DNA from: GCA-003244245 sp050699435
GTDB taxonomy: Bacteria; Actinomycetota; Actinomycetes; Mycobacteriales; Pseudonocardiaceae
Assembly: GCA_050699435.1 (NCBI GenBank)
Contig: JBOHGM010000006.1
Coordinates: 25,679 to 89,678 of the forward strand
Length of the DNA: 64,000 bases
Reading direction: 5' to 3'
Numbering within the stretch: the stretch's first letter is position 1; the number at the start of each line of letters is the position of its first letter. Position numbers and translations under genes: made by a program. The notes beneath the pieces were generated by a model. The model worked only from the letters and a program-made list of their open reading frames with translations. It ran no database searches and was not told where the DNA came from. This document shows, piece by piece, positions 35,578 through 46,703 of this stretch.

Positions 35578-35742
35578 CCGTCTGAGCGCGCTCCGAGGCC
35601 GCCAACCATGGGGGCATCCCAGCCCAGAAAGTTTGGTCCGACATGTCGATGTCGCTGCCCCTCGTTCGACGCATCAGTAGAGCCGGTCGAAACCGTCCGG
35701 CCGCCAGATGGAGGACCCAGAGACCCGGAAGGGGACACCACG

Positions 35743-36189
35743 ATGCGATTCATGATCCTGGTCAAGGCCGACCAGAACAGCGAGGCGGGAGTGCTGCCCA
35801 GCGAGGAGCTGCTCACCGAGATGGGGAAGTACAACGAGGAGCTGGTCAAGGCCGGGGTGCTGCTCGCGGGCGAGGGGCTGCACCCGAGCTCGAAGGGGGC
35901 GCGGGTGAGGTTCTCCGGAGACAAGCGGACCGTGATCGACGGGCCGTTCACCGAGACGAAGGAGCTGATCGCCGGCTTCTGGCTGATCCAGGTGACGTCG
36001 AAGGACGAGGCGATCGAATGGGTCAAGCGCTGCCCCAACCCCATGGGCGAGGAAAGTGAGATCGAGATTCGCCAGGTGTTCGAGGCGGACGACTTCGGTG
36101 ATGCGCTCACCCCCGAGCTGCGGGAGCAGGAGCAGCGCCTGCGGGAGCAGGAGCAGCGCCTGCGCGCGCAGGCGGCCGAGAAGTCGTAG
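35743..36189 (+). CDS. DGPF/YCII-domain protein, sigma-factor partner
   Basis: A 148-residue protein with the DGPF domain (MRFMILVKADQNSEAG, VIDGPFTETKELIAGFWLIQ) and the WVKRCPNP motif. DGPF genes are the standard neighbours of ECF42-type sigma factors, and such a sigma gene follows 50 bases downstream. The C-terminus is extended by a coiled coil of LREQEQR repeats from a 21-bp DNA duplication at 36118-36159. Function unknown; the gene may be a target of the sigma factor. Confidence 0.88.
   Translation: MRFMILVKADQNSEAGVLPSEELLTEMGKYNEELVKAGVLLAGEGLHPSSKGARVRFSGDKRTVIDGPFTETKELIAGFWLIQVTSKDEAIEWVKRCPNPMGEESEIEIRQVFEADDFGDALTPELREQEQRLREQEQRLRAQAAEKS
36118..36159 (+). repeat. 21-bp in-frame tandem duplication
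   Basis: Two identical copies of a 21-base unit (ctgcgggagcaggagcagcg plus c) encode LREQEQR twice at the C-terminus of the DGPF protein, with a partial third copy following. Confidence 0.9.
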
Positions 36190-36242
36190 CTGCCCGCCTG
36201 GGTCTTGCCGCAGCACCGAGGACGGTGCTCTGATGGGACGCC

Positions 36243-37538
36243 GTGACGGCGTCCACGACACATCGCGCGATCGACGCGGTCTGGCGGATCGAATCGGCGC
36301 GGCTCATCGCCGGTCTCGCGCGGATCGTGCGCGACGTCGGGCTTGCCGAGGAGCTCGCGCAGGACGCGCTGGTGGCCGCGCTCGAGCAGTGGCCGGAGTC
36401 GGGCGTCCCGGACAACCCGGGCGCCTGGCTCATGGCCACCGGGAAACATCGCGCGATCGATCTCGTGCGCAGGCAGCAGCGGCTCCAGCGCAAGCTCACT
36501 GAGCTCGGTCACGAGCTGACGGCCGAGCCAGCGGGGACCGCGCCGGGCAGCGGGGCGGCCCTCAGCACCGAGATGGGCGACGACATCGGCGACGACCTGC
36601 TGCGCCTGGTGTTCACGGCCTGCCACCCGGTGCTGTCCACCGAAGCGCGGGTCGCGCTCACCCTCCGCTTGCTTGGTGGGCTGACCACCAAGGAGATCGC
36701 GCGTGCGTTCCTGGTCTCGGAGCCGACGATCGCCCAGCGAATCGTCCGGGCCAAGCGGACTCTCGCTGACGCACGCGTGCCGTTCGAGGTACCCCAGGGA
36801 GCCGAGCGCGTCGCCCGGCTGTCGTCCGTGCTCGAGGTCCTCTACCTGGTGTTCAACGAGGGCTACTTGGCGACCGCCGGTACCGACTGGATGCGACCTG
36901 CACTGTGCGAGGAGGCGCTGCGGCTGGGCCGTATCCTGGCCGAACTTGTCCCGGCCGAGCCGGAAGTCCACGGCCTCGTCGGGCTGATGGAGATCCAGGC
37001 GTCGCGCTCACGCGCCCGGGTCGGCCCGTCCGGGGACCCCGTTCTGCTCCTCGATCAAGACCGCGCGCGCTGGGACCAGCTCCTCATCCGTCGTGGTCTC
37101 GCGGCGCTCGAGCGCGCCAAGGCGCTCGGCGGCGCACCCGGCCCTTACGCGTTGCAGGCCGCGATCGCCGCCTGTCACGCCCGTGCGCGGATTCCGGAGG
37201 AGACGGACTGGGTGCGTATCGCAGCGCTCTACGAGGCACTTGCGGGAATCGCGCCGTCCCCCGTCGTGGAGCTCAATCGTGCGGTCGCCCTGGCGATGGC
37301 GTTCGGTCCGGCTAACGGCCTCGAGCTCGTCGATGAGCTGACCTCGGAGCCGTCGCTCAAGGGCTACCACCTGCTGCCGAGCGTGCGCGGCGACCTGCTG
37401 GCCAAGCTGGGCCGCGGCGCCGAAGCACGGGAGGAGTTCGAGCGCGCGGCATCGCTCACCGGAAACGGACCCGAGCGCACACTTCTCCTGCAGCGCGCCG
37501 CCACGTGCGCTCGCAGCCAGGAAAGTGACGGGCGGTAG
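36243..37538 (+). CDS. ECF sigma factor with C-terminal TPR-like extension (ECF42/DUF6596 type)
   Basis: A 431-residue alternative sigma factor. Region 2 is near residues 10-65 (LAEELAQDALVAALEQWPES, NPGAWLMATGKHRAIDLVRR); region 4 near 135-165 (LTLRLLGGLTTKEIARAFLV). The remaining 250 residues form the DUF6596/TPR-like extension (VLEVLYLVFNEGYLAT, ELNRAVALAMAFGPANGLEL). No anti-sigma gene is next to it, as usual for this group, where the extension is thought to control activity. It starts with GTG and converges with gdh. Confidence 0.92.
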   Translation: MTASTTHRAIDAVWRIESARLIAGLARIVRDVGLAEELAQDALVAALEQWPESGVPDNPGAWLMATGKHRAIDLVRRQQRLQRKLTELGHELTAEPAGTAPGSGAALSTEMGDDIGDDLLRLVFTACHPVLSTEARVALTLRLLGGLTTKEIARAFLVSEPTIAQRIVRAKRTLADARVPFEVPQGAERVARLSSVLEVLYLVFNEGYLATAGTDWMRPALCEEALRLGRILAELVPAEPEVHGLVGLMEIQASRSRARVGPSGDPVLLLDQDRARWDQLLIRRGLAALERAKALGGAPGPYALQAAIAACHARARIPEETDWVRIAALYEALAGIAPSPVVELNRAVALAMAFGPANGLELVDELTSEPSLKGYHLLPSVRGDLLAKLGRGAEAREEFERAASLTGNGPERTLLLQRAATCARSQESDGR

Positions 37539-37550
37539 CCTCGAGCCGGG

Positions 37551-40500
37551 TCAACGCGCCATGCTCCGGATCTGCCGGGTAGCCACCGACAGGGTCGGCA
37601 AGTCCAGGCTCCCGACGTCGGAAAGCTCCTCGAGAGTGGCCCTGGCCCGAGAAAGCCGTGAGGCGTTCTCCTGTTCCCACCGCGCGATCGTCGCTGCGGG
37701 ATCGACCCAGCCGTCGACGCTGCGCAGCACATCCCGGGTGATCTCGCGCAGCGAGGCATAGAGATCATCCCGCAAGGCCAGCCGGGCCAGTGCATGCCAC
37801 CGGTCACCCCGGGCCAGCTCACTCACCGAGCCCAGCATGCGGTCGATGTCCAGGTGTGCCGACACCGCGTAGTACAGCTCGGCGACGCGTTCGGCGTGCT
37901 GCCCGGCCAGTTTGATCGTGCCGGTCCCATCGCGCTCGCCCAGTTCGGTCACTTCGACCACGTCGAGCAGGCCGAAGGTGTGCAGCGCCGCACCAACCCG
38001 GCGCGCCAGCGTCTCGGGCACGCCCTGCCTGGCGAGTTCAACGGTGGCGGCGGCGACGTTGTGCGCCTCCCGGCCGTGCAGCCAGTCCGGCACCCGCGGC
38101 GCCAGCGACTGCACGATCGGGCCGAACCGGGTGATCTCGGCACCCACCGCCAGCGGCTGCGGCCGATTGAGCAGCAGCCACCGGCTGGCCCGGTCCAGCA
38201 GCCTGCGCAGCTCCAGCATCATGGTGTCGGCCACCGACACTGGCACGGCGGTGCCCAGCTCGGCGATCGCCCGCCAGGTGGCGGGGAGGTCGAACACCTC
38301 GGTGACCACCGCGTAGGCCCGGACCGCGTCGGTGGCCGACGCGGACAGGTCCTCAGCCAGCCGGTAGGCATAGGTCATCCCGCCACTGTCGACCACCTCG
38401 TTGACCAGCAGCGTGGTGGTGATCTCCCGACGCAACGGGTGCGCTCGGATGGCGTCGGGGAACCGCTCGCGAAGCGGACCGGGGAAGTACTCCGGCAACC
38501 GCGCGCGGAACACCTCCGCATCGGGCAAGTCGCTGGCCAGCACCTCGTCGGTCAGCGCGAGCTTGACGTGGGCCAGCACGGTGGACAGCTCCGGCGAGGT
38601 GAGTCCGTTCCCGGCGGCTTCCAGCGCGGCGAACTGCGCGCGGGTCGGCAATGCCTCGAGCCTTCGGTCCAGCCCCCGCTCCTGCTCCAGGAGCTGCACC
38701 AGCCGGCCATGCACCGACACCATCGGTGCGGCGTGCGCCCGGCTGACTCCGAGCACGGTGTTCTGGGCGGCGTTGTCCGCGAGCACCAGCGCGGCGACCT
38801 CATCGGTCATCTCGGCCAGCAAGGCCCCGCGGTCCGCCGGATTCAGCTCGGCACCAGCGTCACTGCCGACGAGTCCTTCGAGCAGGATCTTGATGTTGAC
38901 CTCGTGGTCGGAACAGTCCACCCCGGCGGAGTTGTCGATCGCGTCGGTGTTGACCAAGCCGCCGGCCCGGGCGAACTCGACCCGGCCGCGCTGGGTAAGG
39001 CCCAGGTTGCCGCCCTCCGCGATCACCTGAACCCGCAGGTCGGCGCCGTCCACCCGGACCGGGTCGGTTGCCTTGTCGCCGACGTCGGCGTGGCTCTCGG
39101 TGGACGCCTTGACGTAGGTGCCGATCCCGCCGTTGAACAGCAGTTGCGCCGGGGAGAGCAGGATCGCGCGAATGAGCTCCGGTGGGGACAGCTCGGTGAC
39201 AATTTCGTCGATGCCCAATGCCCGGCGCATCGGCGCGCCGACCGGGATCCGCTTGGCGGTCCGGGACCACACCCCGCCACCGCTGCTGATCAGCGAGCGG
39301 TCGTAGTCATCCCAGGACGAACGGGGCAGCGTGAACAGCCGCCGCCGCTCGGCGTAGGAGCCGGCCGGATCCGGGTCGGGATCGACGAAGACGTGCCGGT
39401 GGTCGAACGCCGCGAGCAGCCGGATGTGCTCGGAGCACAGCATCCCGTTGCCGAACACGTCGCCGGACATGTCCCCGATCCCGACCACGGTGAAGTCCTC
39501 GGTCTGGGTGTCGATGCCCAGCTCACGGAAGTGCCGCTTGACACTCTCCCAGGTCCCCCGGGCAGTGATCCCCATCGCCTTGTGGTCGTAGCCGGCCGAG
39601 CCACCGGAGGCGAACGCGTCGCCGAGCCAGAACCCGTAGGAGGCGGCGATCTCGTTGGCGATGTCGGAGAACGTCGCGGTCCCCTTGTCGGCGGCGACCA
39701 CCAGGTAGCTGTCGTCGCCGTCGTGGCACACCACCTGATCGGGATGCTGGCTCGCGCCAGTGACCAGGTTGTCGGTGAGGTCGAGCAGTCCGGAGACGAA
39801 CATCCGATAGCAGGCGACACCCTCGGCCTGGGTCGCTTCCCGGTCCGCTACGGGGTCGCCCGTGGGCGCGGGAGGGCGTTTGACCACGAACCCGCCCTTG
39901 GCCCCGGCCGGCACGATCACGGCGTTCTTCACCGCTTGTGCCTTGACCAGCCCGAGCACCTCGGTCCGGAAGTCCTCCCTGCGGTCCGACCAGCGCAGCC
40001 CACCGCGGGCGACCGGGCCGAAGCGCAGGTGCACGCCCTCCACCCGAGGGGAGCAGACGAAGATCTCGTACACGGGCCGCGGCGCGGGCAACTCCGGCAC
40101 TGCTCTCGGGTCGAGCTTGAGGGCCAGGTACGGCCGTGCGCCGTCGCGGCTGTCGCGCACGTAGTAGTTGGTGCGCAGGGTGGCCCGGATCAGAGTGAGC
40201 AGGCTGCGCAGGATGCGGTCGGCGTCCAGTCCGGTCACCTCGTCGATCATGCTGGTGACCTTGCTGGCCACCTCATCGTGGCGGGCGATGCGGGTGGTGG
40301 GCTCCAGGCTGGGGTCGAAACGGGCCTCGAACAATGCCACCAGGGCGGCGGCGATACCGCTGTGCGCGAGCAGCACGTCCTCGACGTAGTCCAGGCTGTA
40401 GGGGGTGCCTGCCTGCCTCAGGTACCGCACGTAGGCGCGCAGCACGGCCGCCTGCCGCCAGTCCAGCCCGGCGCGGGGCACCAGGGCGTTGAACCGGTCC

Positions 40501-42473
40501 ACTTCGCAGGCACCACGCCAGGCCGCCACGAACGCGTCCTGGAATCTGCGCTGGACCTCCTCAACCTCCTGCCTGGCCCGGTGTTCCAGCCCCGGGTGTT
40601 CCAGCCCCGGGTGTTCCAACAGGGTGGCGTCCAGCCGCAGGCCGAAGTCGTAAATCCAGCACTGCACCCAGTCGCTGCGGATCACCTGGTAGGGACGCTC
40701 ATCGACGACCTCGACGTCCATCGCCTGCAGTACCGGCAGCACCTGGGACAGCGTGATCCGCTGCCCGGCCAGGTAGAGCGTGAACCGCCACTCTCCCGGC
40801 TCGGCACCCTCGGTCTCATCGGACTGGGGGCGGTAGAAGCACAAATCCAGACCGTCCGGCGCGGCAAGTGCCTCCAGCCGGCCGATGTCGACCAGGGCGG
40901 TGGCTGCGTCGAAGTCCTCCTTGTATGCCTCCGGGAAGGCCGCGAGGTACCGCTGGACGAGGTCGGTATTGATAGCTTCGCCGGCCCCGGCGCCGGCATG
41001 CACGGCGTCGAGTAGCCGGTCGTCCCAGGTGCGGATGGCATCCTCGAGCGCTTCGGTGATCGCCGCGACGTCCGGCGCCGTGGGGACCGTGGGATCGCCG
41101 GGGTCAGCGTGCACGGTGAAGTGCACCCGGGCGTGGATGGCCTCGCCGACTCGGGCGCTGTACTCCAGGCCGGTGCCGTGCAGCCTGCGCATCAGCACGT
41201 CCTGCATGGCCAGCCGGGCGGTGGTGGTGTAGCGGTCCCGCGGCAAGTAGACCAGGCAGGAGAAGAACCGGCCGTAGGGATCGCGCCGGCAGAACAGCCG
41301 CAACGCGCGGCGCTGGGCCACGGACAGCACGCCGGTGACCGTCTGGTATAGCGAGGCCGGGTCTGTGGAGAACAGCTCGGCCCGCGGGTAGCTCTGGATC
41401 ACCTCGAGCATCCGCTGCCCCGAGTAGGATTCCAGCGGGACACCGGCACGACGGATCACGCCGAGCGCGCGCTGGCGGATCACCGGGATGTCCAGCACAT
41501 CCTCGTGCAGCCCGGACGTGGTGAGCATCCCCAGGAACCGGTGCTCGCCGGTGACCTCACCACCCTCGTCGAACGTCTTGACCCCCACGTAGTACGGGTA
41601 CAGCGGGCGGTACACCGTGGCGGGCGCGCTGGCTTGGGTGAGTACCAGCAGATCCCGCGACAGCGCGCCGGTCAGCTCGGGCCCGGGGCTGAAACTGCGG
41701 GCGGCGAGGCTGTCCTTGCGCAGCACGCCGAGCCCCGAAGCGAGCACCGCGCGCAACGCATGCGGGCTCCCTTCGGGCCCCTCCCGAACCAGCTCGTAGT
41801 GCCGATAGCCAAGGAAGGTGAAATGCCCGTCGGCGAGCCAGCGAACGAGCGCGGCGCCCTCGGCCACCTCCGCGTGGGGCAGCGGTGGCGGCGCGGCGTC
41901 CAGTTCGTCGGCCAGGCAGTAGGCAGTGCCGGTCATCCGCTCGGTGTCCTCGACGACCTCACGCACGTCGGTGAGCACGGTGAGCAGGCGCTGTTGCACC
42001 TCGCGGGCCCGCTCGGGGTCGGAGATGCGGTCGATCTCCAGGTACATCCAGGACTCGGCCAGCGCCTCGGCGGGTGCCTCACCCGGATCGGAGGTGGCGA
42101 GAACCTCCTGCAGGGTTCCGGTCAGATCGCGGCGGACCACCACGATCGGGTGCAGCAGGCGCCGCACCGAGACACCGAGGCGAGCCAGCTGGGAGACCAC
42201 CGAGTCCACCAGGTAGGGCATGTCGTCGGTGACGATCTGCACCACGGTGCCCGGCAAACTCCAGCCGTCCTCGGCACGGGTCGGGTTACGCAGCCGAATC
42301 ACCGCCCGGCCAGGCACCCGGTCGGCGGCCAACGCGCGGTGCGACCGAACCACCGCGGCCAACTCGGCAGCGTCGGCGGTGCCAAGATCCTCCGCCGGGG
42401 CGTGCCGGTAGTACCGCCCGATCAGCTCCTCGAGGCCGGGATCCGCCCCGGTCTCGCCGATTACCCGAGCCAC
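37551..42473 (-). CDS. gdh: NAD-dependent glutamate dehydrogenase, large type
   Basis: A 1640-residue enzyme of the 180-kDa class, converting glutamate to 2-oxoglutarate and ammonia with NAD. The N-terminal regulatory half contains ACT-like segments; the catalytic region includes RGGLRWSDRREDFRTEVLGL and VPAGAKGGFVVKRPPAP, then the NAD domain (VGIGDMSGDVFGNGML). In mycobacteria the homologue is controlled by GarA. The start is a GTG at 42473, four bases after the stop of the upstream degenerate-GGDEF gene, so the two are co-transcribed. A PGLEH repeat interrupts the N-terminal half. Confidence 0.95.
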   Translation of the reverse strand: MARVIGETGADPGLEELIGRYYRHAPAEDLGTADAAELAAVVRSHRALAADRVPGRAVIRLRNPTRAEDGWSLPGTVVQIVTDDMPYLVDSVVSQLARLGVSVRRLLHPIVVVRRDLTGTLQEVLATSDPGEAPAEALAESWMYLEIDRISDPERAREVQQRLLTVLTDVREVVEDTERMTGTAYCLADELDAAPPPLPHAEVAEGAALVRWLADGHFTFLGYRHYELVREGPEGSPHALRAVLASGLGVLRKDSLAARSFSPGPELTGALSRDLLVLTQASAPATVYRPLYPYYVGVKTFDEGGEVTGEHRFLGMLTTSGLHEDVLDIPVIRQRALGVIRRAGVPLESYSGQRMLEVIQSYPRAELFSTDPASLYQTVTGVLSVAQRRALRLFCRRDPYGRFFSCLVYLPRDRYTTTARLAMQDVLMRRLHGTGLEYSARVGEAIHARVHFTVHADPGDPTVPTAPDVAAITEALEDAIRTWDDRLLDAVHAGAGAGEAINTDLVQRYLAAFPEAYKEDFDAATALVDIGRLEALAAPDGLDLCFYRPQSDETEGAEPGEWRFTLYLAGQRITLSQVLPVLQAMDVEVVDERPYQVIRSDWVQCWIYDFGLRLDATLLEHPGLEHPGLEHRARQEVEEVQRRFQDAFVAAWRGACEVDRFNALVPRAGLDWRQAAVLRAYVRYLRQAGTPYSLDYVEDVLLAHSGIAAALVALFEARFDPSLEPTTRIARHDEVASKVTSMIDEVTGLDADRILRSLLTLIRATLRTNYYVRDSRDGARPYLALKLDPRAVPELPAPRPVYEIFVCSPRVEGVHLRFGPVARGGLRWSDRREDFRTEVLGLVKAQAVKNAVIVPAGAKGGFVVKRPPAPTGDPVADREATQAEGVACYRMFVSGLLDLTDNLVTGASQHPDQVVCHDGDDSYLVVAADKGTATFSDIANEIAASYGFWLGDAFASGGSAGYDHKAMGITARGTWESVKRHFRELGIDTQTEDFTVVGIGDMSGDVFGNGMLCSEHIRLLAAFDHRHVFVDPDPDPAGSYAERRRLFTLPRSSWDDYDRSLISSGGGVWSRTAKRIPVGAPMRRALGIDEIVTELSPPELIRAILLSPAQLLFNGGIGTYVKASTESHADVGDKATDPVRVDGADLRVQVIAEGGNLGLTQRGRVEFARAGGLVNTDAIDNSAGVDCSDHEVNIKILLEGLVGSDAGAELNPADRGALLAEMTDEVAALVLADNAAQNTVLGVSRAHAAPMVSVHGRLVQLLEQERGLDRRLEALPTRAQFAALEAAGNGLTSPELSTVLAHVKLALTDEVLASDLPDAEVFRARLPEYFPGPLRERFPDAIRAHPLRREITTTLLVNEVVDSGGMTYAYRLAEDLSASATDAVRAYAVVTEVFDLPATWRAIAELGTAVPVSVADTMMLELRRLLDRASRWLLLNRPQPLAVGAEITRFGPIVQSLAPRVPDWLHGREAHNVAAATVELARQGVPETLARRVGAALHTFGLLDVVEVTELGERDGTGTIKLAGQHAERVAELYYAVSAHLDIDRMLGSVSELARGDRWHALARLALRDDLYASLREITRDVLRSVDGWVDPAATIARWEQENASRLSRARATLEELSDVGSLDLPTLSVATRQIRSMAR
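40590..40619 (-). repeat. 15-bp in-frame tandem repeat in gdh
   Basis: Two consecutive copies of ccccgggtgttccag (the last base differs in the second), with a diverged copy just before, encode LEHPG repeats inside the glutamate dehydrogenase. Confidence 0.85.
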
Positions 42474-42477
42474 CGTC

Positions 42478-44889
42478 CTAGTCTCCCGCGGCAGACTGGC
42501 GGCCAGTCCCGGGCGGTCGCCACAGTGGCTCAGCGGTGAGCTCCGGTAGCCGCAGCTCGGGGTCGGTCAGTGCATCGGAGGGAGGGCCCAGGCGACGGCC
42601 CTCCTGGAACGCCGCAAGCGCCTCGGCGAGCAGATCGCCCATGCCCGCCTGGGCGGATTCCTCTTTGCTGCGCGAACCGTTGGATCCCCAGTCGAGCGCC
42701 CGCAGTGTCGGGGCCGGCGGCGGCCCAAGAACCGGGTCGACCGGGGCCAGACTCAGCGCTGCACCGGACTTCGGGTGCGCAGGATCGACGCTGCGGCCGG
42801 TGGCATCGGTCTCGCCGTCCCCAACCTGGGCCGCCTCGGCCGCTGGCGGCTCCTCCGCTCGATCCTCGGCACGACGACGACCGGACCGGCCTGAGGACAG
42901 CACCGAGCGCGGAAGCAGATCGCTCACCAGTACCGGAGTGCCGTTGGTGCCACGGCGGCGCCGCGCACCGGGTGACGACGGGTCCTCGGGCCTGGTTGGC
43001 GGTTCCTCCTCAGCGGGCAGTTCGGGCGATGGCTGCGCCACCGGCTCGTCCGGGTGAAACTCCTCGCATCGGTCATCCTCCGGGTGGGCCTCCTCCGGGT
43101 GGGCCTCCTCCGGGTGGGCCTCCTCCGGGTGGGCCTCCTCCGGGTGGGCCTCCTCCGGGTGGGCCATCTCCGGGTGGGCCATCTCCGGGTGGGCCATCTC
43201 CGGGTGGGCCTCCTCCGGGTGGGCCACCTGCGGGCTGGCCATCTCCGGGCTCGCCTCCTCCTGGCTGGCGACCTCACCAGTTGACCTGTTCTTGGCAGGT
43301 ATCGGGGGCCCGGGCTCCACTGCACCGCCCTGGGCCGCCGGTTGCCGCCCCTTCGCGACGGTGCGCAGTGCCAGGACGGTGTCGGCGAGGAACTGATCGA
43401 CCCCGTGACCCGCCCTGCGCTGCGCGACACCGACGGTGAGGTCGGCACCCAGCTCTGCGGCCAACCCGGCGCGGAACCGGTCCGCCCAAGCCCGCGCATC
43501 AGTCCCCCGCGTCGCAGGCAGTAGCACCGCGATGCGGTCACCCGTGATCTGGCCCAGTGCGGACCCTTCCGGGACCGCGGCCCGCAGCCGTTCACTCACC
43601 TCGACCAGCAGCCCCCGATCGGGGGGCTCGTCGGCTGCCGAACCGACCGCGATGAGCACCTGACTAAGTGGAGCGGATCCGGGCAGCGCCGCCTCCACCC
43701 GGCAGGCGTACTCCTCGGCATCCAACAGGCCGGTGTCCGGGTCAGGACCAGCACGAAGCCCTCCGGTAGCGGGCAGCAACGCGGCGATCTGATCAACCAG
43801 CCCAGCCAACTCGCGGCGGGCGACCCCGCAGTGCTCGACCAGCGCGGACCGTGCTGCCTCCGCGGTGCGGCGGTGGCGGTCTTCGGCGGCCCGCGCGGAC
43901 CGCAGGCAATGCAGGGCGTCGGCGAACTCGCCCCGTACCTCGTGCACGTAGGACAGGCCCTCGAGGCATTCGGCGAGCACCGCATCAACGCCATGCCGCT
44001 GGGTTACCTCTACCGCATCGGCGAGCAGCGCCAGGGCAGGCTCATGGCGACCTTCGGCGAGGTGCACCCGGGTGGCGATCGCCAGCCGCAGCCAGCCGAC
44101 GGCACCAGCAGCCGCAGCGCGCACCGGACGGCGCAGCATGGGCCGCGCCTCCCGCTCGGCGGCGTCGCCCTCGCCGCGATCCAGCAGGGCGAGCGCTATC
44201 TCCAGCATCAGCCGCCCGCTGACCTGGCCGCTGTCATGTTCCGGATCGGCCAACCCGGCCAGCAGTTCCCGGCCGGCCCTGGCCTGCGCCTCGCACTCCA
44301 TGGCCGCGCCGCTGCGCCGGTGGCGCACCGCGCTGACCGCCTTAGCGGTCGCCCGGAGCAGCAGCGCGGTGTCGCGATCGAGGTGTGCGTCCTCGCGGAA
44401 GAGCTCGTCGGCCTCGTCGAGGGCGGCCGACACGTCATCGGCTCGGCCGAGCGCACCCAGCGACTCGACGGCCGCGACGAGCGCCGTGCCGCGCAGCACC
44501 GGAGCGATGTCCTCGCCAGCGACCAGCACCGGGCGCAACGCCGCGAGCGCGGTGGCGGGTTCGCCGAGGTCGGCAGCGCAGTGCGCCAGCTCAATCTGCA
44601 ACTCATGGCGCAGTTCCGCAGGGACGTCGGCGTCCCGGAGCGCGGGCAGCAGCCGCTGGGCCGCTTCCCCATGGCGCCCGAGGCGGTTGAGGGCGACCAC
44701 CGCAAGGTGCTCCGCGCGCAGCACCGTCGGCCGGTGCTCCCCGGCCGCACGTACCGCGCGATCAGCGAGTACCAGAGCCAATTCGGGCGCACGCCAGCGC
44801 AGCAGCATAGCCGATTCCACCAGCGATACAGCCTCACCGCCGCTGGTGAGCGTGCTGTCCCATGCCTCCTCGCGCGCCGTGGCGTTCAC
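42478..44889 (-). CDS. TPR-like protein with degenerate GGDEF domain and repetitive tail
   Basis: About 803 residues from the GTG at 44889 (start uncertain; the ettA stop at 44940 limits it). The first 380 residues are Ala/Leu-rich helical repeats (AAQRLLPALRDADVPAELRH). A GGDEF-like domain follows: DPDTGLLDAEEY, then ITGDRIAVLLPAT where GGDEF should be, so diguanylate cyclase activity is unlikely. Next comes an array of HPEEA/HPEMA pentapeptides from a 15-bp repeat, and an acidic tail with a final conserved-looking helix (MGDLLAEALAAFQEGRR). It sits between ettA and gdh in one gene string. Confidence 0.75.
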   Translation of the reverse strand: MNATAREEAWDSTLTSGGEAVSLVESAMLLRWRAPELALVLADRAVRAAGEHRPTVLRAEHLAVVALNRLGRHGEAAQRLLPALRDADVPAELRHELQIELAHCAADLGEPATALAALRPVLVAGEDIAPVLRGTALVAAVESLGALGRADDVSAALDEADELFREDAHLDRDTALLLRATAKAVSAVRHRRSGAAMECEAQARAGRELLAGLADPEHDSGQVSGRLMLEIALALLDRGEGDAAEREARPMLRRPVRAAAAGAVGWLRLAIATRVHLAEGRHEPALALLADAVEVTQRHGVDAVLAECLEGLSYVHEVRGEFADALHCLRSARAAEDRHRRTAEAARSALVEHCGVARRELAGLVDQIAALLPATGGLRAGPDPDTGLLDAEEYACRVEAALPGSAPLSQVLIAVGSAADEPPDRGLLVEVSERLRAAVPEGSALGQITGDRIAVLLPATRGTDARAWADRFRAGLAAELGADLTVGVAQRRAGHGVDQFLADTVLALRTVAKGRQPAAQGGAVEPGPPIPAKNRSTGEVASQEEASPEMASPQVAHPEEAHPEMAHPEMAHPEMAHPEEAHPEEAHPEEAHPEEAHPEEAHPEDDRCEEFHPDEPVAQPSPELPAEEEPPTRPEDPSSPGARRRRGTNGTPVLVSDLLPRSVLSSGRSGRRRAEDRAEEPPAAEAAQVGDGETDATGRSVDPAHPKSGAALSLAPVDPVLGPPPAPTLRALDWGSNGSRSKEESAQAGMGDLLAEALAAFQEGRRLGPPSDALTDPELRLPELTAEPLWRPPGTGRQSAAGD
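43081..43260 (-). repeat. 15-bp in-frame tandem repeat, 12 units
   Basis: Twelve head-to-tail 15-bp units, most reading cgggtgggcctcctc or the variant with atctc on the plus strand. They encode five-residue repeats (HPEEA, HPEMA). Variants are clustered, which fits stepwise duplication. This is the longest array in the window. Confidence 0.97.
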
Positions 44890-44939
44890 CTCCCAGCCGC
44901 CCGTCGGGTCGCCCGGCCACCGACTGCCCGCTGCTGGGG

Positions 44940-46616
<1,677 letters not shown>

Positions 46617-46703
46617 GGCCGCGATGGTAGATGCGCCCGCTGGGGCCAGGCAGCTTGGCCGGGTGCTGGAGCGGCCAGCCACCGCCCGACCCCAGCGCAC
46701 CGC

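Noticed and set aside
37794..41015. 1073-codon open frame antisense to gdh
   Set aside because: High-GC shadow of the glutamate dehydrogenase; His/Gly/Pro-rich composition without domains.
43081..43260. CRISPR array
   Set aside because: Units are 15 bp, contiguous and in frame, with no spacers; it is a coding minisatellite.
43054..43284. Leu/Arg/Val repeat protein on the plus strand over the 15-bp array
   Set aside because: Simply the other strand of the repeat; the minus-strand gene has flanking domains and the correct neighbours.
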